Notes: generated by a model not told the origin, from the sequence alone. A DNA stretch of 35,375 nucleotides from Verrucomicrobiota bacterium (GCA_016931415.1 JAFGEW010000041.1:1-35375), one strand, 5' to 3'. Counted from the first letter of the stretch, positions 23,654-32,328 are shown. Made by a program: numbers and translations.

Positions 23654-24764
23654 CGCTCTCGCTCGTCTCGTTGCCCGCGTCGTCCTTGGCGCCCAAGCCG
23701 AAGAAGCCTTCGCGCGTCTCGCTGAAGTCGGTCGTCTCCTGGTGTCCCGCGAACTTCGTCACGCCGCCGGGATTGCGGTCGATGGTGACCTTGTCGGCCT
23801 TGATCTGGTAGCCCTGCGCGACGTTGCGGTACTCGACTTGGGCCGTCTCGGACTTCTCCATCGTGATGGTGTTCGTGGGCAGGTCGTAGACCGCCCGCTC
23901 ACACTTGGCCTGCTCGGTCGTCTGGTCAATGCGCACATGGCCAATGCACGTGATGCGCTTCATGCCGCTCAGCGCCGGGTCGGCCGCTTTCTCTTCCTTG
24001 GTGTAGTACTCGACGATCATCTCGTCGGCCCAGATCGTGCCGCCCTCGTCGCGGGCGACGACATTGCCCCGGAAAACGCCTTTGTCCTCCGCGCTGTGGA
24101 TCTCGAAGTGGTCCGACGTAATGCGCAGCGGCTTCTTCGCCTCGGCCGCGTTCGCCCCGCCGGGGCCGGAGTTGCCGTTGCCGCCCGCGGGCTCGTCGTC
24201 TCCCGTGCCGCCCTCCTCGCTTGCCATGATGCTGAAGGCGTCGCGCTCGATCACATCGACAATCACGTCCTCGTCGAAGTAGGCGTTGACGTGATCGAGC
24301 TCGAGCTGCATTGACTTGGATCGTACGCGGCCCCACGGGAATGTCGTGTGCACGCCGGAGTCGGTGACGAGACGACGCGCCTTGCGGTCGTAGACGGCCA
24401 TGGGCGAGACAAGCACGATCTGGTCCTCGACGTTCGAGGTCTCGAGCCGAAAGTTGACCATCCGGTCGCGGTCGGGCCCGAGGCTGCACGCGAACTCGCC
24501 GGCCGCACGCCAGCGATAGCGGTCGCCGCCGCCGGGCACGGGCAGGCGGGTCGAGAAGTCCCAGCGCGTCACGTCGGTGAAGGCATAGCCCGAGTCCCGC
24601 TTCCGCTTCTTCGGATGCGCCTCGCGGGCGATCGCCTCCTCGGCGCGCCGGACGTCGGCCTCCGAGGGCAGAATCAGAAGGCAGAGGAACACGAGCACGA
24701 CGGCCACGCCGAGGACGAAGCCGATGCCGCCGAGCACGCGCGCCGTTGACCGATCGAGCGTCAT
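23625..24764 (-). CDS. LptC-LptA (OstA) fusion protein for LPS transport
   Basis: 379 residues. One N-terminal transmembrane helix (about residues 12-33, VLGGIGFVLGVAVVLVFLCL) is followed by an LptC-like beta-jellyroll region (FRLETSNVEDQIVLVSPMAV, SGVHTTFPWGRV). A Gly/Asn/Glu-rich linker lies around residues 182-210. Then comes an OstA/LptA-type region (ITSDHFEIHSAEDKGVFRGN, IWADEMIVEYYT, and YQIKADKVTIDRN), and an acidic tail. In E. coli LptC and LptA are separate links of the periplasmic LPS bridge; here they appear joined in one chain. Position between kdsC and lptB agrees. Its ATG overlaps the kdsC stop as ATGA. The domain call is from motif resemblance, so the exact boundary is approximate. 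Confidence 0.82.
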   Translation of the reverse strand: MTLDRSTARVLGGIGFVLGVAVVLVFLCLLILPSEADVRRAEEAIAREAHPKKRKRDSGYAFTDVTRWDFSTRLPVPGGGDRYRWRAAGEFACSLGPDRDRMVNFRLETSNVEDQIVLVSPMAVYDRKARRLVTDSGVHTTFPWGRVRSKSMQLELDHVNAYFDEDVIVDVIERDAFSIMASEEGGTGDDEPAGGNGNSGPGGANAAEAKKPLRITSDHFEIHSAEDKGVFRGNVVARDEGGTIWADEMIVEYYTKEEKAADPALSGMKRITCIGHVRIDQTTEQAKCERAVYDLPTNTITMEKSETAQVEYRNVAQGYQIKADKVTIDRNPGGVTKFAGHQETTDFSETREGFFGLGAKDDAGNETSESDDAGTTDAE

Positions 24765-25297
24765 GGCGTGTCCACGCTCCTGTTGACGGGCGCCGCCTCG
24801 CCGCCGGCGAGCCGTGCGACAATACCGCCCCAGACGCCTTCCTCGTTGAGGATGCGCTCGACGACCTCGCGCACAGCGCCCTGGCCCCCGGGCCGCGTTG
24901 TCACGAACCGGGCGACCGCTTTGACCTCGTCCACCGCGTTGGCCACCGCCACCGGCAGCCCCGCGCGCGTCATCGGCGCCAGGTCAATCAGATCGTCGCC
25001 AATGTAGCAGATCTCCTCGTCGCGCAAGCCGAGCTCGTCGCGGAGCTCCTCGTAGGCGCGGCCCTTCTCGGGCACGTACTGATAGACGCGCTCGATGCCG
25101 AGTTGTTCTGCGCGGCGCAGCAGGCCCTCCGAGCCGGCCGAGGTCATGAGCGCCACGATCTTGCCCGCCTGCATGGCGAGTTTGAGGCCGAGCCCGTCGT
25201 GGACATGGAAACGCTTCGTCGGCTCGCCCGCCTCGCCGACGAGCACCGTGCCGTCGGTGAGCACGCCGTCCACGTCAATGATGATGAGTCTGATCAC
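24761..25297 (-). CDS. kdsC: 3-deoxy-D-manno-octulosonate 8-phosphate phosphatase
   Basis: 178 residues, the normal length for KdsC, a HAD-family (C0-type) phosphatase releasing Kdo from Kdo-8-phosphate. HAD motif I is IIIDVDGVLTDG near residue 10; later motifs include IVALMTSAGS, YIGDDLIDLAPM and the conserved AVANAVDEVK and TTRPGGQGAVREVVE segments. The start is GTG 25297, with GGAG eight bases upstream; the open frame extends to 25384 but there it overlaps kdsD. It begins 22 bases after the kdsD stop and overlaps the lptC-lptA start by four bases. Confidence 0.93.
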   Translation of the reverse strand: MIRLIIIDVDGVLTDGTVLVGEAGEPTKRFHVHDGLGLKLAMQAGKIVALMTSAGSEGLLRRAEQLGIERVYQYVPEKGRAYEELRDELGLRDEEICYIGDDLIDLAPMTRAGLPVAVANAVDEVKAVARFVTTRPGGQGAVREVVERILNEEGVWGGIVARLAGGEAAPVNRSVDTP

Positions 25298-25319
25298 GGC
25301 AGCTTCTCCGGCGCGCGCT

Positions 25320-26309
25320 TCAGGCGAGGCCGAGCAGGTCGCGCTCGTCCACAATGCCGATAGGCCGCTCGTCCGCGTCCACAACGATGAGCGCTCCGAT
25401 GTCGCGGTCTTTGACCGTGCGCAGCGCCTCGGCCACGAGCACGTCGGGCGTCACAGTGGTCGGGTTCTTGGTCATGAACCGGCCGATGGGCTGGCGCGGC
25501 GCGCCCTCGTCCTTCTCGATCGAGCGGCGCAGGTCGCCGTCGCTGAACACGCCGACGAGGCGGCCGTCGGAATCGACGATGGCCACCGTGCCCGCGTGGG
25601 CGCGCGAAACCTCGTGGAGCGCGTCGATGATGCGCGCGTCCTGGTGCACGACGGGCGTCACATTCTGCTGGCGCATGACGTGGCGCACCGTGAGCAGCTT
25701 GCGGCCGATGCTCCCGCCGGGGTGGTAGAACGCGTAGTCCTCGGGGCTGAAGCCCTTGCGGCAGAGCAACGCCACGGCGAGCGCGTCGCCCATGGCGAGC
25801 GCGGCCGTCGTGCTCGCCGTCGGCACAAGGTTCATGGGGCCGGCTTCGCGCGCGACGGCGATGTTGACCACGACGTCGGCGTAGCTCGCCAGCGTCGAGT
25901 CGGAGTTGCCCGTCATGGCGATAATCCGCGCGCCGATTTTCTTGATCGTCTCGATGAGCGTGACGACGCGCAGCACCTCCTCGGTCTCGCCGCTGTTGGA
26001 GAGGGCGAGCACGATGTCGTTGCGCACGATCATTCCGAGGTCGCCGTGGAGCGCCTCTTCGGGGTGAACGAAGTAGGCCGGCGTGCCCGTCGAGGCGAGC
26101 GTCGCGGCGATCTTGCGGCCGATGATGCCCGTCTTGCCCATGCCGGTGACGATGACGCGCCCGGCGCAGGAGTCGATCATTTCGACGGCGGCGTCGAACT
26201 GCGTGTCGAGCTGCGTGGCCAGGCAGGCGACGGCTTCGGCCTCGACGCGCAGCACATCCCGGGCGATCTCGCGGTCACGCGCGGCCGTCGGCTTTTCCTT
26301 CACTGCCAT
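25320..26309 (-). CDS. kdsD: arabinose-5-phosphate isomerase (KpsF/GutQ family)
   Basis: 329 residues with an N-terminal SIS domain (VIVTGMGKTGIIGRKIAATL, HGDLGM, ALSNSGETEEV) and two C-terminal CBS domains (VRHVMRQQNVTPVV to SDGDLRR; IGRFMTKNPTTVTPDVLVAE to VDERDLLGL). It converts ribulose-5-phosphate to arabinose-5-phosphate, the first step of Kdo synthesis. The GVFSDGDLRR and final DERDLL are family-typical. The upstream TGA overlaps the start region (ATGATGG): ATG 26309 sits four bases after GGAGG and is preferred; ATG 26312 would add one Met. Directly followed by kdsC. Confidence 0.93.
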   Translation of the reverse strand: MAVKEKPTAARDREIARDVLRVEAEAVACLATQLDTQFDAAVEMIDSCAGRVIVTGMGKTGIIGRKIAATLASTGTPAYFVHPEEALHGDLGMIVRNDIVLALSNSGETEEVLRVVTLIETIKKIGARIIAMTGNSDSTLASYADVVVNIAVAREAGPMNLVPTASTTAALAMGDALAVALLCRKGFSPEDYAFYHPGGSIGRKLLTVRHVMRQQNVTPVVHQDARIIDALHEVSRAHAGTVAIVDSDGRLVGVFSDGDLRRSIEKDEGAPRQPIGRFMTKNPTTVTPDVLVAEALRTVKDRDIGALIVVDADERPIGIVDERDLLGLA

Positions 26310-27016
26310 CATTCCTCCCCGGTATTCGCGCCGCTTCCGCTCTGGCCCTCAAGTTCGGCTATACGAGCCTGGAGCGCAGCGTTCTCCTTGGTCTTCTGTT
26401 CGACGAGCTCCCTGGCAGCTTCAAGCGTGACGTGTGCCTCGTCAAGCGATTTCTGGAGCCCAGCGGCTCGCGCCTTCTCGGCAGCGGTCGCAGCCTGAGC
26501 GTTCTGCAGGTCGGCCGTAAGCTGGTCCCGCTTGGCCTTCGTGTCGCTGAGGTCGGTGTTGAGCTTCTCGACCAGGTCGGCGACCCGCTTGCGCTCGTTG
26601 CGGAGCTCGGTCTCCCGCTGGGTAACGGCGGCAAGGTCCGCCGTGGCGGTCTCGAGCGCCGCGCGCGCCTCCTCAAGCTGTACGCGCAGGTGAGCGGTCT
26701 CGCTGCGGACCTTCTCGTCGTCGACGAATCGCTCGGCGACCGTGGCGCGGAGCTGCTCGCCTTCCGACTCGAGGCTTGCGATGCGCTCGCGCAGCGCCTC
26801 CAGGTCCGTTGTCCCGTCGCCTTCCGGCACATCGCCCGCGCCCGGAGTGCCCCCCGGGTCATTGGGCTCCGCGGTCTGGACGGGCTTCCGCTCGGTGCTC
26901 AGTGCGCGCTCCCTCTTCACAAGGTTCTGCAGGAGCACGAGGTCGACGACAAAGAAGGCAACGACGACGAATGCGAGGAAAACGACAGCGCGCGTGCCGC
27001 CCGATGTCAAAGCCAT
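26309..27016 (-). CDS. membrane-anchored coiled-coil protein
   Basis: 235 residues: one N-terminal transmembrane helix (AVVFLAFVVVAFFVVDLVLL, about residues 10-29), a Pro/Gly/Glu-rich linker, then a continuous coiled coil (residues about 70-225) dense in Ala, Glu, Leu and Arg. Sequence is low-complexity helical, so family assignment is not possible. It starts seven bases before... that is, just downstream of the 930-residue PKD gene's stop (six-base gap), and its TGA overlaps the kdsD start, so it is embedded in the Kdo/LPS-export operon. A scaffold role in envelope assembly is a guess from context only. Confidence 0.72.
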   Translation of the reverse strand: MALTSGGTRAVVFLAFVVVAFFVVDLVLLQNLVKRERALSTERKPVQTAEPNDPGGTPGAGDVPEGDGTTDLEALRERIASLESEGEQLRATVAERFVDDEKVRSETAHLRVQLEEARAALETATADLAAVTQRETELRNERKRVADLVEKLNTDLSDTKAKRDQLTADLQNAQAATAAEKARAAGLQKSLDEAHVTLEAARELVEQKTKENAALQARIAELEGQSGSGANTGEE

Positions 27017-27022
27017 GGTCCC

Positions 27023-29815
27023 CTACTCCCTCAGCAGTGCCTTGAGTATCGTGTCGACCGCCAGGCGCTGGCCGGCCGCGTTCATGTACATCATGTAGAC
27101 GTTGTCTTCGCCCTCGACCGCGTCGTCGACATAGAGCGCCTTCCAGTCGCCGCCGCTGAGGTTGACCGCCTCGTAGAGATCGGCCAAGTCCACATTGTGG
27201 GCGAGCGCGAACCGGCCGAGCGCCACGGCGAACACCTTCGAGCTGTCCGCCGCGAACGGCCGCGGCGGCGGGGTGACGACGGCCATCTTGGCCCGCGTGT
27301 GCGCGGCGAAGTGGTTCACCATGATCTCGAGGTAGGTGGTCACCGTCTCGGCCGGCGTCCGGGCGAGGAGATCTGCCTGGTCCAGTGTGACAACGACCGC
27401 GTGCGGCTGAAACGCTTCGATGGCCGCGCCGGCCTCGAGCAGGCGCTTGACGGGGAAGTGGCCGAGCGTGTCGCGCTCGGTGGCGAAGCGCTTGACTACG
27501 ATCGTCCTCGACGGGAAGGCGGCCGCAAGCTTCTTCTCGAGCAGGCCGTAATAGAGTGTTGCCTCGTCGGCGCCCGGCCCGCCCGGACAGAGCGAGTTGT
27601 CGATAAGGGCCACGCGCAGCGCGCCGGGCGAGTCGCCGAGGACCTGCGCGAGAGGCTCGCGGGCGAGCCGCTTGCGACCGGTCGCTTTGACGATCACGTT
27701 GGCGCCGTCTGTATCCACGAGGTTCGGGTCGTACGCGGCCAGCTCGGGGAAAGGATCGGTGTCGAGCACGACACGCATCACTTGGCGCGCGAGCACGGCC
27801 TCGCCGTAGCGCACCGTGCTCTCGACGACGAACCGGCCCGGCAGGTTGGGCAGTGTGACCTCGAAGACGAGCTCGCGCTCGAGCCGCGAGCTTGCCGTTT
27901 TGACGACGCGGATCGCGGCCTGCAGCGGGTCGAGGCCAGGCAGTTGGAGCATCGCCGTCTGCTGGCCTGTAATGGCGTCTTCGATGCGCACCAGCAGCGC
28001 GTCGAGTCGGTTCAGTGCTTCAGCGGCTTCGGGCGACATCGGGTCGCCGAGATGCGGGACGGCCGCCTTCAGGCGCGCGGCGGCTTCCTTGAGCCGGGAG
28101 ATGCGCTCGGACCGCGAAAGGCCGCTCGCGTCCTCGGCCAGTTTCTCGACGATAGTAACCGCCTGCGACGCCTCGGACGGAACCGAGTCACCTGTTGTGG
28201 TGTCCTCGGAAGACTGGCGGCCCCCGGTCGCAACCCGGCGGCCTCCTCCCGTCGACGGACCTGAGGGCATACGCCCTGCCCCATCGGCCGGCGGCCGGAC
28301 CGACGCGGAGTCGCTCGACGGCGGCCTGCCTGGTTCCGCCGGCGGTCCATGCCCGAGGCCGGCGGCGGCATCCATGAGCCCAGCGAGTTGGACCTGCTCG
28401 TCGCCGACCTGCATGAGTTCGTCGAGCGTCTCGTGGAGGATCGTCACTTCGTAGCCGCGCCACTCGAGGCGCTGCTCGACAACGAGGTCGGCGTTGATGT
28501 CAGCGAGGAGCTTGAACCCGACACACACCGCCACGGTGGCGTCACCGCCCGAGTTGTAGTCGCCGAGAACGATCTTGCGCTCCTCCTGCTCGCTGAAGAT
28601 GAGCTCCATCCTGCCGCGCACATCGGTGCCGACTGTGAGCGATCGCGAGAACGACGCCTCGAAGCCGAGCGTGTCGCGCGCGGTGAGCGTCACGGTGTAC
28701 GTGCCGGCGCCGCGATAGGTGTGGTCCGGGTCGTGCGCGTCGCTCGTCGCGCCGTCGCCGAAGTCCCACCGGCACGACTTGATCTCGCCGAGGCTCGACG
28801 CGCTCAGGTTCTCGAAGCGCACGGAGGAGAGCACGATGTCGGTTCGCACAAGGCTCGACTGGCCGAACACGCGCGCGCCGAAGAACGCGTTCATGGGCTG
28901 GCCGACACGTTGGCGCGCGATGGGCGTGAGCCCCACGTCGGACGGCAGTGCTTCGGGCGGCACGGACGTGTAGGCGGCCGCGTTGGGCGGCTGCCACTCG
29001 AGCAGCACGTAGTAGTTGGTCGGGTGGCGGCTGAGAACGCAGAGCTGGAGCTGATGGAGGCCCTGTTCGAGGAAGACGGCGTGCTCGGCCGTGAAGCTGC
29101 CCAGCGCGCGGCGTTGCTCGAGCAACGGCTGTCCATCGAGCAGCAGGCAGGCGTAGCCACTCGCTTTGAACCGCACTCCGTAATACCCGCGCTCGGGCGC
29201 GCGCAGCAAGGCGTCGTAGACGGCCAGGCAGCGCGGTGCCCCCTCGGCGAACGGATTGCCGTTGTCATAGATGGCGGTGCGCAGCCCGGAGCCGAGAACG
29301 TCGGCTTTGGCGGCCTCGAAGAGCTCGCGGAACGTGGCGAGGTCATCACACCGTCCGCTGCCGTAGGCGCGCATCTCGAGTCGCACGCCGCCGCGTCGCG
29401 CCGGCAGGTCATCGTACACCTCGGCCGGCGCGTCAGGGTTGCCGTAGTAGACGCAGTAGGTCTGCGGGCCGCCCTTCTGGAGAACGAACCGGACCGTCAC
29501 CTGGCCCTCGCCCGCTTCGAGCAGCGCATGCGGCACCACGCGGCCCGCAGGCGTCGTCACGCGGATATCGCCAAAGTCGGGCCGTGCCAAGTCGCCGACC
29601 TCGATCGTGACCGCGCCCGTCTCGAAGCGATCAAGCCCCGCACCTTCGTCCAGCGTCACGATCTGCCGCCACTGCCACGCTTGGTCGAACCACGGCGCCA
29701 GAGAAGAGGCTGCGGATTCGGCCTCGCCGGCCGGGGCCGCAACAGAGGCCCAGGCCGGCGAGAGGGCCACCAACAGGACCACAGGGAGAACGCTGGCCAA
29801 GCCGTAGGTGTTCAA
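27023..29815 (-). CDS. exported multidomain protein: DUF2341-like, PA14-like, PKD and degenerate SGNH
   Basis: 930 residues with a signal peptide (MNTYGLASVLPVVLLVALS, cleavage near AWA). Residues 45-135 look like DUF2341 (WQWRQIVTLDEG to YCVYYGNPDAP). Residues about 140-275 look PA14-like. A PKD domain spans about 328-398 (WDFGDGATSD, HTYRGAGTYTVTLTA). A Gly/Pro/Ser-rich linker and helical segment follow. Residues 732-930 resemble an SGNH/GDSL hydrolase. There the GDS block reads DNS, and the usual DxxH before the NAAG motif is replaced by Tyr907 and Tyr910, so it is probably not catalytic in the standard way. The start is TTG 29815, five bases after GGGAAGGA. First gene of the kds-lpt operon. 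Confidence 0.75.
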   Translation of the reverse strand: MNTYGLASVLPVVLLVALSPAWASVAAPAGEAESAASSLAPWFDQAWQWRQIVTLDEGAGLDRFETGAVTIEVGDLARPDFGDIRVTTPAGRVVPHALLEAGEGQVTVRFVLQKGGPQTYCVYYGNPDAPAEVYDDLPARRGGVRLEMRAYGSGRCDDLATFRELFEAAKADVLGSGLRTAIYDNGNPFAEGAPRCLAVYDALLRAPERGYYGVRFKASGYACLLLDGQPLLEQRRALGSFTAEHAVFLEQGLHQLQLCVLSRHPTNYYVLLEWQPPNAAAYTSVPPEALPSDVGLTPIARQRVGQPMNAFFGARVFGQSSLVRTDIVLSSVRFENLSASSLGEIKSCRWDFGDGATSDAHDPDHTYRGAGTYTVTLTARDTLGFEASFSRSLTVGTDVRGRMELIFSEQEERKIVLGDYNSGGDATVAVCVGFKLLADINADLVVEQRLEWRGYEVTILHETLDELMQVGDEQVQLAGLMDAAAGLGHGPPAEPGRPPSSDSASVRPPADGAGRMPSGPSTGGGRRVATGGRQSSEDTTTGDSVPSEASQAVTIVEKLAEDASGLSRSERISRLKEAAARLKAAVPHLGDPMSPEAAEALNRLDALLVRIEDAITGQQTAMLQLPGLDPLQAAIRVVKTASSRLERELVFEVTLPNLPGRFVVESTVRYGEAVLARQVMRVVLDTDPFPELAAYDPNLVDTDGANVIVKATGRKRLAREPLAQVLGDSPGALRVALIDNSLCPGGPGADEATLYYGLLEKKLAAAFPSRTIVVKRFATERDTLGHFPVKRLLEAGAAIEAFQPHAVVVTLDQADLLARTPAETVTTYLEIMVNHFAAHTRAKMAVVTPPPRPFAADSSKVFAVALGRFALAHNVDLADLYEAVNLSGGDWKALYVDDAVEGEDNVYMMYMNAAGQRLAVDTILKALLRE

Positions 29816-29859
29816 AGATGTCCTTCCCTCTTCTCTACTGCCCGATGCTGTGCACCCGC

Positions 29860-29888
29860 ATGCTACCGTCCCCGCAGGAGCCGGTCAA
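29860..29888 (-). promoter_or_regulatory. promoter of the envelope (PKD-kds-lpt) operon
   Basis: Minus strand TTGACC (29888-29883), 17-base spacer, TAGCAT (29865-29860). The predicted start near 29853 leaves a 38-base leader to the TTG codon. The divergent gene at 30052 has no clear promoter of its own in the gap. Confidence 0.6.
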
Positions 29889-30051
29889 CACGCTTCGCGC
29901 CCCTATCACCACATAGACCATTTGACTGCCCAGCGACGATGCGGTTCCCTGGGAAGCGCTCCGGTATGTGGCTCTTTAACGATATCAAGGCCGCGTGGGC
30001 TTGCTTCCTCCATGGCTTCGGTGTACCCCATTGAGGGAGACAGGAGGAAGC

Positions 30052-30669
30052 ATGGTCACGGGGAACGACTCAACACGACGGCGGCCCCTATGGGCACGGC
30101 GGGTTTCGCTCGCGGTGTTCTTCGCAGCGGTTGGCCTCGGCGTCGCGCTCTTCATACTCATTTGCCTGACCATACGACCCAGCGAAACAGACCGCAGGAA
30201 ACGGATGACACGACACCTTGTGGTGCAGCTTGACCTCGCCATGAGGCATTTCAGGGCGGGCTTCGGCCAGACGCCCGACAAGATGCCCGCGCGTGATCTC
30301 AGAGAGGATGTCAACCGGCGCGTCCGCCGTTGGCTGACTGGCCTGGACGACAACGGGAATCCCGACGAGGCGGTGCGAGGTGATCCAAGATGGCAAGGGC
30401 CGTATGTTGAGCCCGACCCAAGGTTTCTGGACGTGGACCGGGACCACATCCTCGTCGATTCCTGGGGCAACCCGATCCTGTTCGAGTTCGACGATCCGAT
30501 CTTCAACCCTGGGACGTGGGACATCTGGTCGCTCGGACCGGACGGCAAAGGGTCATCGAGCATGGCCGATCTCGGCGAGGGAACACCGGAGCAGCGGCGC
30601 AGGGTGTTCGAACAGCTCAAGCAGGGGCGTCGCCTGGTGAACGCCGACAGCATCGGCAACTGGGATTAG
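30052..30669 (+). CDS. GspG-like pseudopilin-type protein lacking a prepilin signal
   Basis: 205 residues. An Arg-rich N-terminus and a single helix (VSLAVFFAAVGLGVALFILI, about residues 18-37) are followed by a soluble domain. Its C-terminus closely follows the major pseudopilin GspG layout: DSWGNPILFEFDDP, then DIWSLGPDGKGSS, and a final IGNWD. In GspG these segments bind calcium. Unlike true GspG there is no Gly/Phe-Thr-Leu-x-Glu cleavage motif, so it would remain a membrane-anchored protein. AGGAGG four bases upstream supports ATG 30052. It lies just ahead of two prepilin genes, which supports a link to a type II secretion or pilus-like machine. Confidence 0.68.
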   Translation: MVTGNDSTRRRPLWARRVSLAVFFAAVGLGVALFILICLTIRPSETDRRKRMTRHLVVQLDLAMRHFRAGFGQTPDKMPARDLREDVNRRVRRWLTGLDDNGNPDEAVRGDPRWQGPYVEPDPRFLDVDRDHILVDSWGNPILFEFDDPIFNPGTWDIWSLGPDGKGSSSMADLGEGTPEQRRRVFEQLKQGRRLVNADSIGNWD

Positions 30670-30688
30670 GTCTCGCAGCAGAAACCTC

Positions 30689-30717
30689 TTGCACCGCCCT
30701 CACGCCTTCCGTATGAT
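30689..30717 (+). promoter_or_regulatory. candidate promoter for the prepilin pair
   Basis: TTGCAC (30689-30694), 17-base spacer, TATGAT (30712-30717); the -10 is strong, the -35 partial. It lies in the 92-base gap before the first prepilin gene and gives a start near 30724. Confidence 0.5.
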
Positions 30718-30761
30718 CAGCCCGTCTTGATCGGTAGATGGGGCCTGAGGTGGGAAGAACC

Positions 30762-31526
30762 ATGCTGGCGTTGCGCCGCGCTCGTTTCTCGCATGGGCTA
30801 ACGCTGCTCGAACTGCTCATCGTTTTTGCCGTGCTTGCCATTCTGGCTCTGATCCTCCTCCCCGCTGTCGGCAGCATCCGCGAGCGGTCACGCGTGGTGC
30901 TGTGCCGCTCGCGGCTCGATCAGTGGGGCCAGGCCTTTGGCATGTACGCAGTCGAGTGGGACGGGTTGTGGCCCCACGCCGACTCGAACTACGGCATCGC
31001 GCGCGGCGACGGCGGCAACCCGCCGGGCGAGTGCTGCTGGGTCGACGTGCTGCCGCCGCACATGGGGCTGCGTCCCATGCGCGAGCTGCGCGACGCGGGC
31101 GAGCTGCCGGGCGCCGACACCGTCTACCAGTGCCCGTCCGTCCTGCCCGAGCCGGGCAAGCCCGACTTCGACTACGCCACCTCCGGCTACTACAGCTACG
31201 CGATGAACTCGTACCTCGAAGCCGACTTCCACGGCTGGAACTACCCGCCGTTCGTCGATACCGACATGATCCGGCGAGGCGAGGTCACCGTACTCCTGTT
31301 CGACCAGAACCTCGACCCCGCGGTCGTGCCTGAGATGGGGGAATCCGAGAAGGCCGGGCAGGCCGGCATGTTCCCGTCGTACTCGGTCGGCATGTTCACG
31401 CTGCGACACAGCGGCGGCGGCAACGTGCTGTTCTGCGACCTGCACGTCGAGCACATCAAGCGCAAGATGTGGCTCGATTCCTGGCCGCCACGCGCTGACG
31501 CATGGGTACAGTTTTTCCCGTATTAG
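30762..31526 (+). CDS. prepilin-type N-terminal methylation domain protein (H-X9-DG-like)
   Basis: 254 residues. The type IV prepilin signal is clear: HG followed by LTLLELLIVFAVLAILALIL, with Gly12 at -1 and Glu17 at +5. The C-terminal LRHSGGGNVLFCDLHVEHIK corresponds to the H-X9-DG signature of the large DUF1559-related families of PVC bacteria, here with DL in place of DG. The middle region is Cys-containing and variable. The start at ATG 30762 (GGGA seven to eight bases upstream) gives the usual short positively charged leader; ATG 30738 has no ribosome-binding site. Twelve bases separate it from the next prepilin gene, so they are one operon. Likely a minor pseudopilin or surface protein; precise role unknown. 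Confidence 0.82.
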   Translation: MLALRRARFSHGLTLLELLIVFAVLAILALILLPAVGSIRERSRVVLCRSRLDQWGQAFGMYAVEWDGLWPHADSNYGIARGDGGNPPGECCWVDVLPPHMGLRPMRELRDAGELPGADTVYQCPSVLPEPGKPDFDYATSGYYSYAMNSYLEADFHGWNYPPFVDTDMIRRGEVTVLLFDQNLDPAVVPEMGESEKAGQAGMFPSYSVGMFTLRHSGGGNVLFCDLHVEHIKRKMWLDSWPPRADAWVQFFPY

Positions 31527-31537
31527 GAGATGGAGCG

Positions 31538-32269
31538 ATGCGAGGGCAGCGCGCGTTCACGCTCGTCGAGCTGGTGGTAACGGTCGGCATCATCGCGGCG
31601 ATTGCGGCGGTCGCCGCCTCGGTGATGCGCGGCGCACGCGACCAAGCGCGCGTGGCCGAGTGCGCCTCCAACCTGCGCCAATTCGGCGTCCTGCTCCACG
31701 GCTACGCCCAGGACAACTACTCCTGCCTGCCCGAGGGCAGTACGAACCCTGACCGCCTTCCGCCCGCGACGGCGGATCTGTTCCGCACCATGCTGGACAG
31801 CCGTATCGACGCCCTTTACTGCCGCACGTTCCCGGAACGCGACGGGCGGCGCCGCGAATGGCAGACGGCCATCGCCGACGAGACGCCGCTTTACGAGCCG
31901 TCCATCGGCTACATCTATGTCGCCGGATCGGAATACCCCAATTGGGACGTGCCGAACGAGAAGCTCCCGGAGAGCTTCGCCGGCGCGCGGATCACGTCCG
32001 CCGGCCACGGCATCCGCTACGACGGCAACGCGGTCTGGATGGCCGACTTCGCCCGGTGCACGGGCGGCGACAAGAAGACCCGCAGCAAACCGCATTGCTG
32101 GGACCTGACAAGCCACCCCGCCCAGCTTGTCGAGATCGAGCCGGCCCGCAGCGACTTCCAGCTCCCCGACGGCGCCAACGTGCTGTTCGAGGACGGCCGC
32201 GTCATCTTCCGCAGCTTCGACAAGCTCCGCCCCCGCGTCCTGTGCAACCGCCGCATCTACTTCTGGTAA
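31538..32269 (+). CDS. prepilin-type N-terminal methylation domain protein
   Basis: 243 residues beginning MRGQRAFTLVELVVTVGIIA. The cleavage site is A/FTLVE: Ala6 at -1 instead of the usual Gly, with Glu11 at +5. The H-X9-DG-like end reads DGANVLFEDGRVIF, retaining the DG but not the His. Three scattered Cys residues lie in the central region. ATG 31538 is preceded by AGGAGA eight bases upstream; the TAG of the first prepilin lies within this ribosome-binding site. Probably processed by a prepilin peptidase encoded elsewhere. Partner of the preceding gene. Confidence 0.8.
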   Translation: MRGQRAFTLVELVVTVGIIAAIAAVAASVMRGARDQARVAECASNLRQFGVLLHGYAQDNYSCLPEGSTNPDRLPPATADLFRTMLDSRIDALYCRTFPERDGRRREWQTAIADETPLYEPSIGYIYVAGSEYPNWDVPNEKLPESFAGARITSAGHGIRYDGNAVWMADFARCTGGDKKTRSKPHCWDLTSHPAQLVEIEPARSDFQLPDGANVLFEDGRVIFRSFDKLRPRVLCNRRIYFW

Positions 32270-32328
32270 CGCGTGCTGGCGTGCAGGCTACCGCGGGCGC
32301 ACGGGCGCGTGGCGGGTTACCTTGAGCC

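Noticed and set aside
26432-30034. Two long plus-strand frames (610 and 561 codons) opposite the coiled-coil and PKD genes
   Set aside because: Antisense to genes with signal peptide, PKD motif and good start sites; no domain recognised.
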